64,000 nucleotides of DNA from Lactobacillus sp. HBUAS51381 (GTDB lineage Bacteria > Bacillota > Bacilli > Lactobacillales > Lactobacillaceae): assembly GCF_012641095.1 (NCBI RefSeq), contig NZ_JAAVSC010000008.1, forward strand, positions 33,194 through 97,193, given 5' to 3'. Made by a program: the position numbers and the translations under genes. Below the pieces are notes generated by a model that saw only the letters and a list, made by a program, of their open reading frames with translations, did not search any database and was not told the origin of the DNA. Within the stretch, counting starts at the first letter, position 1; each line of letters starts with the position of its first letter. Shown piece by piece: positions 17,780 to 25,673 of this stretch.

Positions 17780-18394
17780 ATGAATATCAAAAAAGCTTTA
17801 GTTACGACTTTAGGGACGGTTGCCGTTGTCGGTGCCGGTCTCTTCGCTTCAACGCAAACGGCTAACGCCGATACGGTTACGGTCAAGCAGGGGGATTCTG
17901 TTTGGTCATTAGCTAACACGTACAACACGTCAGTCAATGCCATTGAAAAGGCCAACAGCCTTGCCAACAGTAGCTTGATCTACGTGGGTCAAACGTTAAA
18001 CGTGCCAACCAGCACGACGACGTCCACGACTTCTGCTAACGTTGCTAGCCAAAACTACAGCAACGACACGACTGCCCAAGCTAGCCAATCCACGACTAGT
18101 CAAGCAACCACGTCATACTCTAACCAAGCTTCCACGAGCAGCAACACGACTGCTTCTACTGGTGTTTCTGGCTCCGAAGCCAGCGCCAAGGCTTGGATCG
18201 CGGGTAAGGAATCCGGTGGTTCTTACTCAGCACGGAACGGCCAATATGTCGGTAAGTACCAATTGAGCGCTTCCTACTTGAATGGGGACTACTCTGCCGC
18301 TAACCAAGAAAAGGTTGCCAACAACTACGTGACTTCCCGTTACGGTTCATGGTCTGCTGCCCAATCATTCTGGCAAGCAAACGGCTGGTACTAA
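17780..18394 (+). CDS. Secreted LysM protein with Apf/transglycosylase-like C-domain
   Basis: The 204-residue precursor has a Sec signal peptide ending ANA^DT (cut near residue 31), one LysM domain that binds peptidoglycan (about 33-75: VKQGDSVWSLANTYNTSVNA), a Ser/Thr-rich linker (about 77-130) and a C-terminal 70-residue Apf-type domain. That domain begins AKAWIAGKESGGSYSARNGQ and ends FWQANGWY; the Glu of ESGG resembles the catalytic Glu of lytic transglycosylases. Apf proteins of lactobacilli affect cell shape and aggregation. AAAGGAGG lies 13 bases before the ATG, an unusually long spacing shared with the next paralogue. WalR-like boxes upstream suggest wall-stress control. Confidence 0.9.
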   Translation: MNIKKALVTTLGTVAVVGAGLFASTQTANADTVTVKQGDSVWSLANTYNTSVNAIEKANSLANSSLIYVGQTLNVPTSTTTSTTSANVASQNYSNDTTAQASQSTTSQATTSYSNQASTSSNTTASTGVSGSEASAKAWIAGKESGGSYSARNGQYVGKYQLSASYLNGDYSAANQEKVANNYVTSRYGSWSAAQSFWQANGWY

Positions 18395-18425
18395 AACCAA
18401 AGTAAATTAATCGTTTAAATCAAGT

Positions 18426-18461
18426 AAGCTCTCACGGATGCAGGTCCGTGGGGGCTTTTTT
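18426..18461 (+). terminator. Intrinsic terminator of the first Apf gene
   Basis: AAGCTCTCACGGA pairs with TCCGTGGGGGCTT (some G-T) and runs into six T's. Confidence 0.85.
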
Positions 18462-18878
18462 GCTGGGCCTCTTAGAGAAACTACCAGTAATGGTCCTGGC
18501 GCGAAGACGGTGGTCACCAAGATAAGATTTAATGCGACTACGGATACAAGGCTAGCCGTCCGATTGCGTGTTAAATTGGTTTCCTTCTATACCTATAGAA
18601 GAGAAAAAGCAGAGAATGTCACTAAAAGATTGCCGTGAAGCGCTTCGTCAGATGGTCGAGCGTGAATTAATTCAGGGGAACACGGACCGTGGTGCGGGCC
18701 AAAAGTCGAAAAAACTAGAAAAATCTGATATTTATTGTGAGAAATTGTCCGCAAATATGCCAAATTAGCGCGCAAATTTAGTCAAAATCGTCATTTCCCA
18801 GCAATGAAGCCCGCGAAAATCGGCTTAATGTTGCGATACCGTTAACCATGTTACAGTTTGTCATTTAACCTGGTTTTT

Positions 18879-18933
18879 CTTAACGCGGGTGTAACTCAGG
18901 GACAACGGTGATGTAACGTCCACAGGTTATGAT
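18879..18933 (+). promoter_or_regulatory. Four-copy WalR-like array and promoter (second Apf gene)
   Basis: CTTAAC 18879, TGTAAC 18890, GACAAC 18901 and TGTAAC 18912 follow each other at 11-base steps. The -10 TATGAT (18928-18933) follows after exactly 10 bases, as in the first copy. Confidence 0.6.
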
Positions 18934-18997
18934 AGGTCTCGTTAAGTAATTGATAGACAAACCGCTTCACTTAAGTCAAAGGAGGACATTCGTTTTT

Positions 18998-19609
18998 ATG
19001 AATATCAAAAAAGTTTTAGTTTCTACTTTAGGTACTGCTGCAGTGTTGGGTGCTGGGTTATTTGCTGGCACCACTTCCGCTAACGCCGACGTCCGGGTAA
19101 CGGTGAAGTCGGGAGACACTGTCGCAAAGATTGCTAAGCAATACAGTTCTAGCGTTTCTTCAATCGAAAAGGCCAACAGTTTAAAGAACGTCAATTTGAT
19201 TTACGTTGGTGAATCCTTAGTGGTTCCAAGTTCTACTGGCACCACAACTTCAACGACCACGCAATCAACTCAATCCACGACGCCAAGCACGTCAACGACC
19301 ACTGCTAATGCGGGGACCAGCAACACCGCCGCAGCGTCAACTGGAACAACCAGTAGTGCTTCCACGAGTACGTCCACAACGTCTAGCTCTGACTCTTCAG
19401 CCAAGGCTTGGATTGCCAACAAGGAATCCGGTGGGTCATACTCCGCATCTAACGGGAACTACTATGGGAAGTATCAACTGAGCAAGTCTTACTTGAACGG
19501 GGACTACTCCGCCGCTAACCAGGAAAAGGTTGCCAACAACTATGTGACCTCTCGTTACGGGTCATGGGCAGCTGCCAAGGCTTTCTGGCAAGCAAATGGC
19601 TGGTACTAA
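18998..19609 (+). CDS. Secreted LysM protein with Apf/transglycosylase-like C-domain (paralogue)
   Basis: The 203-residue precursor is a close paralogue of the preceding gene: near-identical signal peptide (MNIKKVLVSTLGTAAVLGAG, cut after ANA), LysM domain (VKSGDTVAKIAKQYSSSVSS), a longer Ser/Thr linker and an almost identical Apf domain (AKAWIANKESGGSYSASNGN to FWQANGWY). The C-domain is the most conserved part, the linker the least. ATG 18998 is used because AAAGGAGG precedes it at 12 bases and the N-terminus then aligns with the paralogue. It is secreted and should bind peptidoglycan. The tandem order and shared promoter design point to duplication. Confidence 0.9.
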   Translation: MNIKKVLVSTLGTAAVLGAGLFAGTTSANADVRVTVKSGDTVAKIAKQYSSSVSSIEKANSLKNVNLIYVGESLVVPSSTGTTTSTTTQSTQSTTPSTSTTTANAGTSNTAAASTGTTSSASTSTSTTSSSDSSAKAWIANKESGGSYSASNGNYYGKYQLSKSYLNGDYSAANQEKVANNYVTSRYGSWAAAKAFWQANGWY

Positions 19610-19653
19610 ACCGAATTAACCTCGGATTAAATCAGTTTATAAACTAAGAGAAG

Positions 19654-19693
19654 AAACGACGGTAAACCCCAAGTTGGGTAGACCGTCGTTTTT
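19654..19693 (+). terminator. Intrinsic terminator of the second Apf gene
   Basis: AAACGACGGT-AA-ACCC pairs with GGGT-AG-ACCGTCGTTT, followed by T's. Confidence 0.85.
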
Positions 19694-19754
19694 GCGTCCA
19701 CGAAGCCGCGAAAAAGGGCGTTTTTTACCCCACCCAAGCTAAAATGGGGTTGGC

Positions 19755-19809
19755 TGTCACAGCTTCGTAACATTCGGACAACTTTCCTGTAACTTAAGAA
19801 CGTTATGCT
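19755..19809 (+). promoter_or_regulatory. Four-copy WalR-like array and promoter (third Apf gene)
   Basis: TGTCAC 19755, CGTAAC 19766, GACAAC 19777 and TGTAAC 19788 stand at 11-base steps, and TATGCT (19804-19809) follows after exactly 10 bases. The -10 excludes the ATG at 19805 as the start of the gene. Confidence 0.6.
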
Positions 19810-19840
19810 ATTCTTAACAAATTCGCTAGGGGGCCTCACG

Positions 19841-20188
19841 TTGAAACTAAAAGCACTGTTCATGGTTATGTTAATGGTCGTTTCAATGATCCTGCCTAGC
19901 GTCAGTTCGGTGGCCAGTATCACGACGGCGGAAGCAAGCGTGAAGTATGTTTGCACGCTGTCTAAGACGGAGAAGAAGGCCAAAGCTTGGATTGCCAATA
20001 AGGAATCCGGGGGAAACTACCGGGCGAAGAACGGCCGGTACTATGGGAAATATCAGTTGACCCGCTCATACTTGAAGGGGGACTACAGTAAAGCCAATCA
20101 AGAAAAGACAGCTGATCGGTATGCGCATAGCCGCTACGGCAGTTGGGTACGGGCTAAGAGTCATTGGTTGGCTTATGGCTGGTTTTAA
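19841..20188 (+). CDS. Short secreted Apf-domain protein without LysM (TTG start)
   Basis: The 115-residue precursor has a signal peptide (KLKALFMVMLMVVSMILPSV, probable cut after AEA near residue 33) and then directly the Apf domain (AKAWIANKESGGNYRAKNGR to HWLAYGWF). LysM and linker are absent, so wall retention must rely on the domain itself or its high charge; it is clearly more basic than the two paralogues. The start is TTG 19841, seven bases behind TAGGGGG; the only upstream ATG overlaps the -10 box. The ESGG glutamate is kept. Confidence 0.85.
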   Translation: MKLKALFMVMLMVVSMILPSVSSVASITTAEASVKYVCTLSKTEKKAKAWIANKESGGNYRAKNGRYYGKYQLTRSYLKGDYSKANQEKTADRYAHSRYGSWVRAKSHWLAYGWF

Positions 20189-20250
20189 CGTTTAAATAAA
20201 GACGGCTACGCGGATGGTCGAAGATGGTTTTCGATATCTGCGGTAGTGGT

Positions 20251-20284
20251 AAAAGGATGTGGCTGATGTCACATCCTTTTTTTA
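20251..20284 (+). terminator. Intrinsic terminator of the third Apf gene
   Basis: AAAAGGATGTG pairs with CACATCCTTTT and is followed by T's. Confidence 0.85.
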
Positions 20285-20469
20285 GAAGAATCAGGCGGTG
20301 AAGGTCCGGAATGCTGATTAGTTTCCGGCTGATAGGATTTGGTGCGATTACATTAGGCATCGCTGGTCATTTGAGCCTGCTAGAGATCCCGGCGCTGTGG
20401 AGACCCATTTGTGGCCTTAGAAGCGGAACATCCGGCGGTCACGTTCAGTTACACAGGTTATGACCCTCT

Positions 20470-20514
20470 AAATGCGTGATAATATTGCTGGAATGGCAAT
20501 GTTATCACGCATTT
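20470..20514. repeat. Long perfect hairpin, possible terminator or RNA structure
   Basis: AAATGCGTGATAA (20470-20482) pairs with TTATCACGCATTT (20502-20514), and an inner ATTGC/GCAAT pair continues the stem. Only four T's follow, so termination is uncertain. Confidence 0.55.
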
Positions 20515-20543
20515 TCTTACATTCTATGTAGCCGAGAGTGAGT

Positions 20544-20689
20544 CAAATTTGGTCTCAGCCGTGGGAGTTTTCAAGCGCTTTTACTTGAAAACTGGCGACT
20601 TTGAGACGCGAACTTTTCGGCTCAAAGCGAGGGAAAAGACAGGGGTTTGGCTTTTCCCGTCCTGCCCACCGCGTTCCAGACCAAATTTG
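20544..20689. ncRNA. Candidate structured element: closing stem with three internal hairpins
   Basis: CAAATTTGGTCT (20544-20555) is perfectly complementary to AGACCAAATTTG (20678-20689), and CGTGGG/CCCACCG extends the pairing inwards. Inside lie three separate hairpins: GTTTTCAAG/CTTGAAAAC (20567-20592), CTTTGAG/CTCAAAG (20599-20627) and GGGAAAAG/CTTTTCCC (20631-20658). Such nesting is what a folded RNA or a dispersed palindromic intergenic element would show. No known riboswitch is recognised. Confidence 0.4.
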
Positions 20690-20782
20690 GCGAACGGCAA
20701 GGCGGACAGTATGAAGCCCAACGCGACAGCCGGTCTTGCACGGAATGGCTAAACAGGCGGGGAAAGTTGTGCGATGTTTTAA

Positions 20783-20811
20783 TTGTAAACGGTTCCATTC
20801 TTCGATAAACT
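20783..20811 (+). promoter_or_regulatory. ackA promoter with overlapping cre
   Basis: TTGTAA (20783-20788) and TAAACT (20806-20811) are 17 bases apart. The cre-like TGTAAACGGTTCCA (20784-20797) matches the consensus at 13 of 14 positions and lies on the -35, which would fit repression by CcpA. Confidence 0.55.
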
Positions 20812-20842
20812 GTGACTTAACGACTGAGTGGGAGGATGGATT

Positions 20843-22030
20843 ATGACAAAAGTGTTAGCAATCAACGCAGGAAGTTCCACGCTGAAATGGCAGCTATTCG
20901 CCATGCCTGAGGAGCGGGTGATTGCCTCGGGATTGGTCGATCGCCTGAATTTACCGGGATCGATTTTTAAGGTTAAGCTGGCCAACGGTGAAAAAATTTC
21001 AGAGACGCAGGATAATATCACGAACAAACTCGCAGCGGCAATGGTGTTGACGCGGCTAAAGTCGTATGGCATTTTACACCATCTTAGTGAGATTACGGGC
21101 GTAGGTCACCGGATCGTTGCGGGCGGCGAAGTGTTTAAGGATTCTGCCGTCATCACGCCAACCGTATTGGCCCAGATCAAGGCCCTCAAAGACTATGCGC
21201 CGTTACACAATCCGGTTCAGGCCTACTACATTGAGGTGTTCACGCAGTTATTGCCCCGGGCACAACAGGTCGCCGTTTTTGACACGTCGCTGTACACGCA
21301 GATGCCGGCGGTGAACTACATGTATAGCATTCCGTACCGGTATTATGAAGACTTTGGCGCGCGTAAGTACGGGGCGCATGGGACGAGCCATCGCTACGTT
21401 GCGACGCGGACCGCAGAGATTTTGGACCGGCCGCTCAACGAACTTAAGCTAATCACGTTACATCTGGGCTCAGGCGCTTCGATCACGGCGTTTGACCGGG
21501 GGCAAGCCTTGGATACGTCGATGGGCTTTACGCCACTGGCGGGGGTCATGATGGGGACGCGTTCGGGCGATATTGATGCCTCGCTGGTGGCCTTTCTGGC
21601 GGAAAAGTTACATAAAACGATGCCGGAGATGATTACGGTGCTTAACCACGAATCCGGATTGCTCGGGATTTCCGAACTCTCCCCGGACCAACGTGATTTG
21701 GAACAGACGCAGGCGGACCGGCCGAAGTCCAAGCTGGCCTTGGAGATGTTCGTCAATCGCGTGGTGCGGTATGTGGGGAGCTACGTTGCCGAACTGGGCG
21801 GCGTGGACGCGGTAGTCTTTACCGCGGGATCGGGTGAAAATGGCATTGACATGCGCCAAGCCATTGCGGATAAATTGGCCTACTTGGGGATCACGATTGA
21901 TCCCACCAAGAATGATTTCCGCGGCCAAGAACGGGTCATTAGTCCGGATGATAGCCGGGTTAAGGTGCTCGTGGTACCCACCAATGAAGAATTGATGATT
22001 GTGCGTGACGTGGCGCGGTTGACGACGTAG
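20843..22030 (+). CDS. ackA: Acetate kinase
   Basis: The 395-residue enzyme turns acetyl phosphate and ADP into acetate and ATP, the energy-yielding step after phosphoketolase. Family motifs are clear: VLAINAGSSTLKWQLF at the N-terminus, GHRIVAGGEVF, the catalytic region VAVFDTSLYTQMP, KYGAHGTSHRYV, HLGSGASI and FTAGSGENGIDMR. Length is normal. ATG 20843 follows GGGAGG at seven bases. Some motif residues are slightly unusual (HRIVAGGE where many AckA have HRVVHGGE). It is monocistronic, with a cre in the promoter and a terminator behind. Confidence 0.95.
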   Translation: MTKVLAINAGSSTLKWQLFAMPEERVIASGLVDRLNLPGSIFKVKLANGEKISETQDNITNKLAAAMVLTRLKSYGILHHLSEITGVGHRIVAGGEVFKDSAVITPTVLAQIKALKDYAPLHNPVQAYYIEVFTQLLPRAQQVAVFDTSLYTQMPAVNYMYSIPYRYYEDFGARKYGAHGTSHRYVATRTAEILDRPLNELKLITLHLGSGASITAFDRGQALDTSMGFTPLAGVMMGTRSGDIDASLVAFLAEKLHKTMPEMITVLNHESGLLGISELSPDQRDLEQTQADRPKSKLALEMFVNRVVRYVGSYVAELGGVDAVVFTAGSGENGIDMRQAIADKLAYLGITIDPTKNDFRGQERVISPDDSRVKVLVVPTNEELMIVRDVARLTT

Positions 22031-22110
22031 ACGCTACGATAGACAGTAATTAATTTTAAACGGAATCGACTGTTTGCCGGCCCACGATTCAATCTATAGT
22101 CGGCAACACC

Positions 22111-22144
22111 AAGAGTCTGGGCGTCTTGTGCCAGACTCTTTTTC
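22111..22144 (+). terminator. Intrinsic terminator of ackA
   Basis: AAGAGTCTGG pairs with CCAGACTCTT, loop of 10, followed by five T's. Confidence 0.85.
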
Positions 22145-22254
22145 GTCGGTCAGCTAATGATTGTCCGTGATGATGAGGCGATTAATTTAAATATAAATAA
22201 CGTTATAAATAGTTAACCCTTGACCCAAATTGAAAAATCCCGTATGCTTAGTCT

Positions 22255-22291
22255 ACGAAAAAAATACGGTACCCAGTGGCGGGTGCCGTAT
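22255..22291 (-). terminator. Intrinsic terminator of the ABC exporter operon
   Basis: ATACGGCACCC pairs with GGGTACCGTAT in the minus direction and is followed by seven T's. Confidence 0.8.
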
Positions 22292-22315
22292 CGGTAATGT
22301 TTAAAGTAGATGATG

Positions 22316-23941
22316 TTAGCTCATGTGCAGGTCGCGGCGGCGGTAACCCCACCACCCGAGGAGGATGAGTCCAACGCTTAACGCGATGAGCCAGCCGAAG
22401 TTGGTCCACTGGACGTCGTGACTCGGCACCTTATTCATCCAACCTAGTGGGGACACATGTTGGGCCCATTTCGGCAACTTCAACATGCCGCCCATGTAGA
22501 TCGAGATAAAACCGATGCCCAAGTATAGCCAGTTGAGGCTTCTGATCCGTGGCCACCACCCAATAATGGCCGTCGCAATGCCGATGAAGACTAGGATGGC
22601 GGGCAGTTGCCCCCAAATTGATTGCCAGAATTCGAAGATCGTGAGGCCGTCTTTAGGGTGACTTAACGTGGCATTTCCCACGAAGATGAGGCTACTAATG
22701 GCAACACCGTATGCCACGAGGCTGGTGAGGATCCCCGTGCAGACATAGCTGAAGAACAGCCGCGTGCGGGAAAGTGGCCGGGCGTACAGGGATTCCAACC
22801 AGCCATTGGTTTCATCGCTGTAGAGTTTATAGACCAACTGGATGCCGGGAATCGCGGCCATCGCAGCCATGAGAATGACTAAGGTAGAGGTAAAACTGAC
22901 GAGCATCGCGTGGTTGGCCTCATGAATGACGTTTGCGCCAAAGACCTGTTGCATCGTTGGATTGGTCTTGAGCATATCACCAACACTATTGTAGATGCTC
23001 CCATAGGTCATGGCGAGGATCGCCAGGCCGATGATCCAACCGATGATCACGTTGTGTTCGCGGCGCCAGAGAAGTGAGGCGGGACCACGGAGAAAGCGTG
23101 AAGCCGTTCGTCGACCGGGCCGCGTCGCAATTGCGCCGGCATTTAGGTCGCGGTGCCAATTAATGGTTGCGGCTAGAATAAAGAGTATCAGTGCCGTTAC
23201 TAGCGAGAGAAGGATGGGCAACCAATTCGGGTGATGGTAGGGTGAGATCTTCTCTACCCAGCCCAAGGGTGACCACCACGTGTAATCTGGATTTTGAACA
23301 TCGGTCATCATGCGCACGATATAGGTTAGGCCAAAGAGCATGTAGGCGAGGCCCGTGGCACTCGCGGAATGGTCGGCCAGCTGTGCCGTCAGCAAGCCGA
23401 GAAAGCCAAAGACCAGACTGACTGCGGCCAAGCCGATGGCCACCGCCCAGTTACCGTCAGCAGTCATGCCCTGCATGTTGGAGAAACTCAGCCCGACACC
23501 ATATAAGATGGCAATGAGAGCGTTAACGATGACTAATTCCAGGGCCGCTGCGCTCAGGGGAGCCAGTTGGCCCACCGCCCGCGAACGCACCAGTTCGGTG
23601 ATGCCTTGATCTTCTTCACCACGGGTGGCGTGAATACCAAGCATAAGGTTCATGACAATTTGGGTGATCGCCATGAAGACCACCATTTCGGTAGAAAAGA
23701 TTTGAGCCGTCGACGGATTGTTCGTGAACTTGAAGGCGCCTAAGAGGGCGACCATGGCGGGGCTCTTTAACGTCTCCTTGATGGCGGCAATCTCGTGTTG
23801 CGTGCCGAAAATATCGGTGAATTTGAAGGCCACACCGACCATCAAGCCGGCGAGAATGAGAACCCAGATCAGAATGCGAAAGCGGTCGCGGCGCAGTGCA
23901 AGCCCGGTCAAGCGACCAGTGCGGGCAAAACGTGATGTCAT
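22316..23941 (-). CDS. ABC exporter permease (ABC-2 type, polyketide/antibiotic exporter-like)
   Basis: The 541-residue protein has about 12 membrane segments in two halves, as in the fused ABC-2 permeases related to TnrB3-type antibiotic exporters. LRRDRFRILIWVLILAGLMV near the N-terminus and the large loop around residues 50-85 (KSPAMVALLGAFKFTNNPST) are typical. The ATG at 23941 is preceded by AAGGAG at eight bases, and only five bases separate it from the stop of the ATPase gene, so the two are translated together. The pair would export a hydrophobic or antibiotic compound; the substrate is unknown. Regulation probably runs through the divergent TetR protein. Confidence 0.88.
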   Translation of the reverse strand: MTSRFARTGRLTGLALRRDRFRILIWVLILAGLMVGVAFKFTDIFGTQHEIAAIKETLKSPAMVALLGAFKFTNNPSTAQIFSTEMVVFMAITQIVMNLMLGIHATRGEEDQGITELVRSRAVGQLAPLSAAALELVIVNALIAILYGVGLSFSNMQGMTADGNWAVAIGLAAVSLVFGFLGLLTAQLADHSASATGLAYMLFGLTYIVRMMTDVQNPDYTWWSPLGWVEKISPYHHPNWLPILLSLVTALILFILAATINWHRDLNAGAIATRPGRRTASRFLRGPASLLWRREHNVIIGWIIGLAILAMTYGSIYNSVGDMLKTNPTMQQVFGANVIHEANHAMLVSFTSTLVILMAAMAAIPGIQLVYKLYSDETNGWLESLYARPLSRTRLFFSYVCTGILTSLVAYGVAISSLIFVGNATLSHPKDGLTIFEFWQSIWGQLPAILVFIGIATAIIGWWPRIRSLNWLYLGIGFISIYMGGMLKLPKWAQHVSPLGWMNKVPSHDVQWTNFGWLIALSVGLILLGWWGYRRRDLHMS

Positions 23942-23946
23942 AGCGC

Positions 23947-24846
23947 TCACTCCTTTTCCGTCGTGTAATAGTGCATGAAGAGATCTTCCAAAGTTGGCGG
24001 TGTGCTTTGCAAGGCCATGATGTGATGCTCGGTGAGGGCCGTCATGACGGCGGGTAAGGACTTGGCCTCAACGGAAAACTGCCATTCGTTGGCGTGCTGT
24101 CCCGGCTCGGCGTTATGAACGCCAGTGAGTTGGGTGACATCGAGTGGCGTCTTGAGCGTCACGTTAATGACGGTTCGCGTGAGGTGGCGCATCTCTTCAA
24201 GGCTCCCCGTTTCAATGATACTGCCCTCGCGGATAATGGCGATTCGGTCACACATACGCTCAACCTCGGACAGAATGTGACTGGAGAGGAGAACGGCCTT
24301 GCCCTGCTGTTTAAGCGCCAGAACGGCTAATTGAAATTGGCGTTCATTCAGGGGATCGAGTCCAGAGGTGGGTTCGTCGAAGATATAGAAATCGGCGTCC
24401 TGGGAAAAAGCAGCGATCAACGCGACCTTTTGCCGATTACCTTTCGAATAGGTGCGCGCTTTCTTTGTGGGATCGAGACCGAATTGTTTAATCAAATCAT
24501 CTGTCCGTTGCGAATGCTGAGAACCATTCATTTTGAGCAGCAGGTCGATAATTTCACCACCGGTCAGGTTGGGCCAGAGGTAAACATCGCCGGGAACGTA
24601 AGCTAAACGTTGGTGAATCGCAACGCTGTCGTGCCAAACGTCTTGACCGAAGATGGTCGCGTCACCATCGGTGGCACGAATCAACCCCAAGAGGACCCGA
24701 ATCGTCGTTGATTTACCGGCGCCGTTGGGACCGATAAAGCCAAACACTTCACCGGCATTGACGGAAAAGGTAATGTCCTTCAAAGCCTGAAAGTGACCGA
24801 ACTTTTTTTGAAGATGGTTAATTTGTAAAACAGGATTAGTGGTCAT
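23947..24846 (-). CDS. ABC exporter ATP-binding protein
   Basis: The 299-residue ATPase has Walker A GFIGPNGAGKSTT, the signature YSKGNRQKVALIAA, Walker B DFYIFDEPTSGLDP and the H-loop VLLSSHILSEV, in the order and spacing of DrrA/CcmA-type exporter subunits. A C-terminal extension of about 85 residues follows the ABC domain. ATG 24846 is preceded by GAGGAGGG at seven bases. It forms an operon with the permease gene and faces a TetR gene across a 178-base region with a large palindrome. Confidence 0.92.
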   Translation of the reverse strand: MTTNPVLQINHLQKKFGHFQALKDITFSVNAGEVFGFIGPNGAGKSTTIRVLLGLIRATDGDATIFGQDVWHDSVAIHQRLAYVPGDVYLWPNLTGGEIIDLLLKMNGSQHSQRTDDLIKQFGLDPTKKARTYSKGNRQKVALIAAFSQDADFYIFDEPTSGLDPLNERQFQLAVLALKQQGKAVLLSSHILSEVERMCDRIAIIREGSIIETGSLEEMRHLTRTVINVTLKTPLDVTQLTGVHNAEPGQHANEWQFSVEAKSLPAVMTALTEHHIMALQSTPPTLEDLFMHYYTTEKE

Positions 24847-24883
24847 GGAAAATCCCTCCTCACAGTTATCTAAATTCGCTATC

Positions 24884-24912
24884 ATCGTAAGCCCCTACCC
24901 AGTGGAAGTCAA
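24884..24912 (-). promoter_or_regulatory. Promoter of the ABC exporter operon
   Basis: On the minus strand TTGACT (24907-24912) and TACGAT (24884-24889) are 17 bases apart. Confidence 0.6.
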
Positions 24913-24918
24913 TAGAAA

Positions 24919-24947
24919 AGTGAACTATTTTTTAAAAATAGTTCACT
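24919..24947. promoter_or_regulatory. 29-bp perfect palindrome, probable TetR operator
   Basis: AGTGAACTATTTTT (24919-24932), a central T, and its exact complement (24934-24947). It lies between the -35 of the exporter promoter and the -35 of the tetR promoter (TTAAAA 24952, TATGAT 24975), so a bound dimer could control both directions. Confidence 0.75.
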
Positions 24948-25024
24948 AAAATTAAAAACGTTTCCTAAATGAGTTATGATAGAATAAATGTCAGAAGTTT
25001 TGAGGTGAAGGTGGTGACAAAAGG

Positions 25025-25672
25025 ATGGCGACGAATCAAGAACGACGGCAACGACAACGCCAAAACATCCTGCATGCGGCGACCAAACTTTTTATGCGAG
25101 ATGGGTACAAGGTTACCCATATTAGGGACGTGGCGGCCGAAGCGGCGGTTTCTCAGGTGACGTTGTATAAATATTTTGATAGCAAGGTGGTGCTGGGGCA
25201 TCAGGTCGTCTTGACAATGATTGACGATGGCTATGCCGCTTATCAGAAAATGGTCGACGATCACAGCCGGTCATTTCGTGAGTTGATTCAACTGATGATT
25301 ACCACGAAGACGGGGTATGCCGGGGACATGAGCGATGATTTTTATCAATTTGTGACTGACGATATGCGCGGGGCTCTCGGCAATGATGAGGCCCAGCAGC
25401 TTTATCAAGCCGGTAAAGAGAAATTTTGGGACAGCGTGATTGCCCGGGGCCGCGCTGCGGGGATGATTAGTCCCATGCTTTCGGATGAGGCCTTGATGAT
25501 GTATTTGGACATGTACGTGCAGTATTTCAGTTCACCGGCGAGTCATCCCATGATTGGGGATGCGAAGACGTATAAGCATTATGCGGATCAGTTGATGCAC
25601 CTCTTTTTCTATGGGTTCATTGGCAATCCGCCGCAAACTGACGAAAGTTCAACGAAGGAGCAGGCAAACTAA
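25025..25672 (+). CDS. TetR/AcrR family transcriptional regulator
   Basis: The 215-residue protein starts with a TetR helix-turn-helix (about residues 8-55: ILHAATKLFMRDGYKVTHIR, then VSQVTLYKYFDSK with the recognition helix). The C-terminal part is a ligand-binding domain with no family-specific motif that I recognise. It is divergent from the ABC exporter genes, and a 29-bp palindrome sits between the promoters, which is the classic layout of a substrate-responsive repressor of an exporter. The next gene begins two bases after its stop. Confidence 0.9.
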   Translation: MATNQERRQRQRQNILHAATKLFMRDGYKVTHIRDVAAEAAVSQVTLYKYFDSKVVLGHQVVLTMIDDGYAAYQKMVDDHSRSFRELIQLMITTKTGYAGDMSDDFYQFVTDDMRGALGNDEAQQLYQAGKEKFWDSVIARGRAAGMISPMLSDEALMMYLDMYVQYFSSPASHPMIGDAKTYKHYADQLMHLFFYGFIGNPPQTDESSTKEQAN

Positions 25673-25673
25673 T

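Larger units (their letters stand above)
18395..18997. other. 603-base intergenic region between two Apf genes
   Basis: It holds the terminator of the first Apf gene, a short palindrome TTCTATA-CC-TATAGAA (18585-18600), a dubious 50-codon frame beginning at ATG 18616, and the WalR-like promoter array of the second Apf gene near its right end. Nothing else is recognisable. Confidence 0.5.
20189..20842. other. 654-base gene-free region with terminator, hairpins and a structured element
   Basis: From left to right it contains the terminator of the third Apf gene, a long hairpin (20470-20514), a multi-hairpin inverted-repeat element (20544-20689) and the ackA promoter with a cre. A frame open from 20549 to 20752 follows the folded element and has no ribosome site, so I do not call it a gene. 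Confidence 0.6.

Noticed and set aside
18616..18768. 50-codon frame beginning MSLKDCREALRQMVERELIQ between two Apf genes
   Set aside because: Only a weak purine-rich stretch precedes the ATG, no terminator follows, codon use drifts, and no family is recognisable. It may be a remnant but cannot be supported.
20549..20752. 67-codon frame over the structured element
   Set aside because: Openness follows from the inverted repeats; no ribosome site before its ATG.
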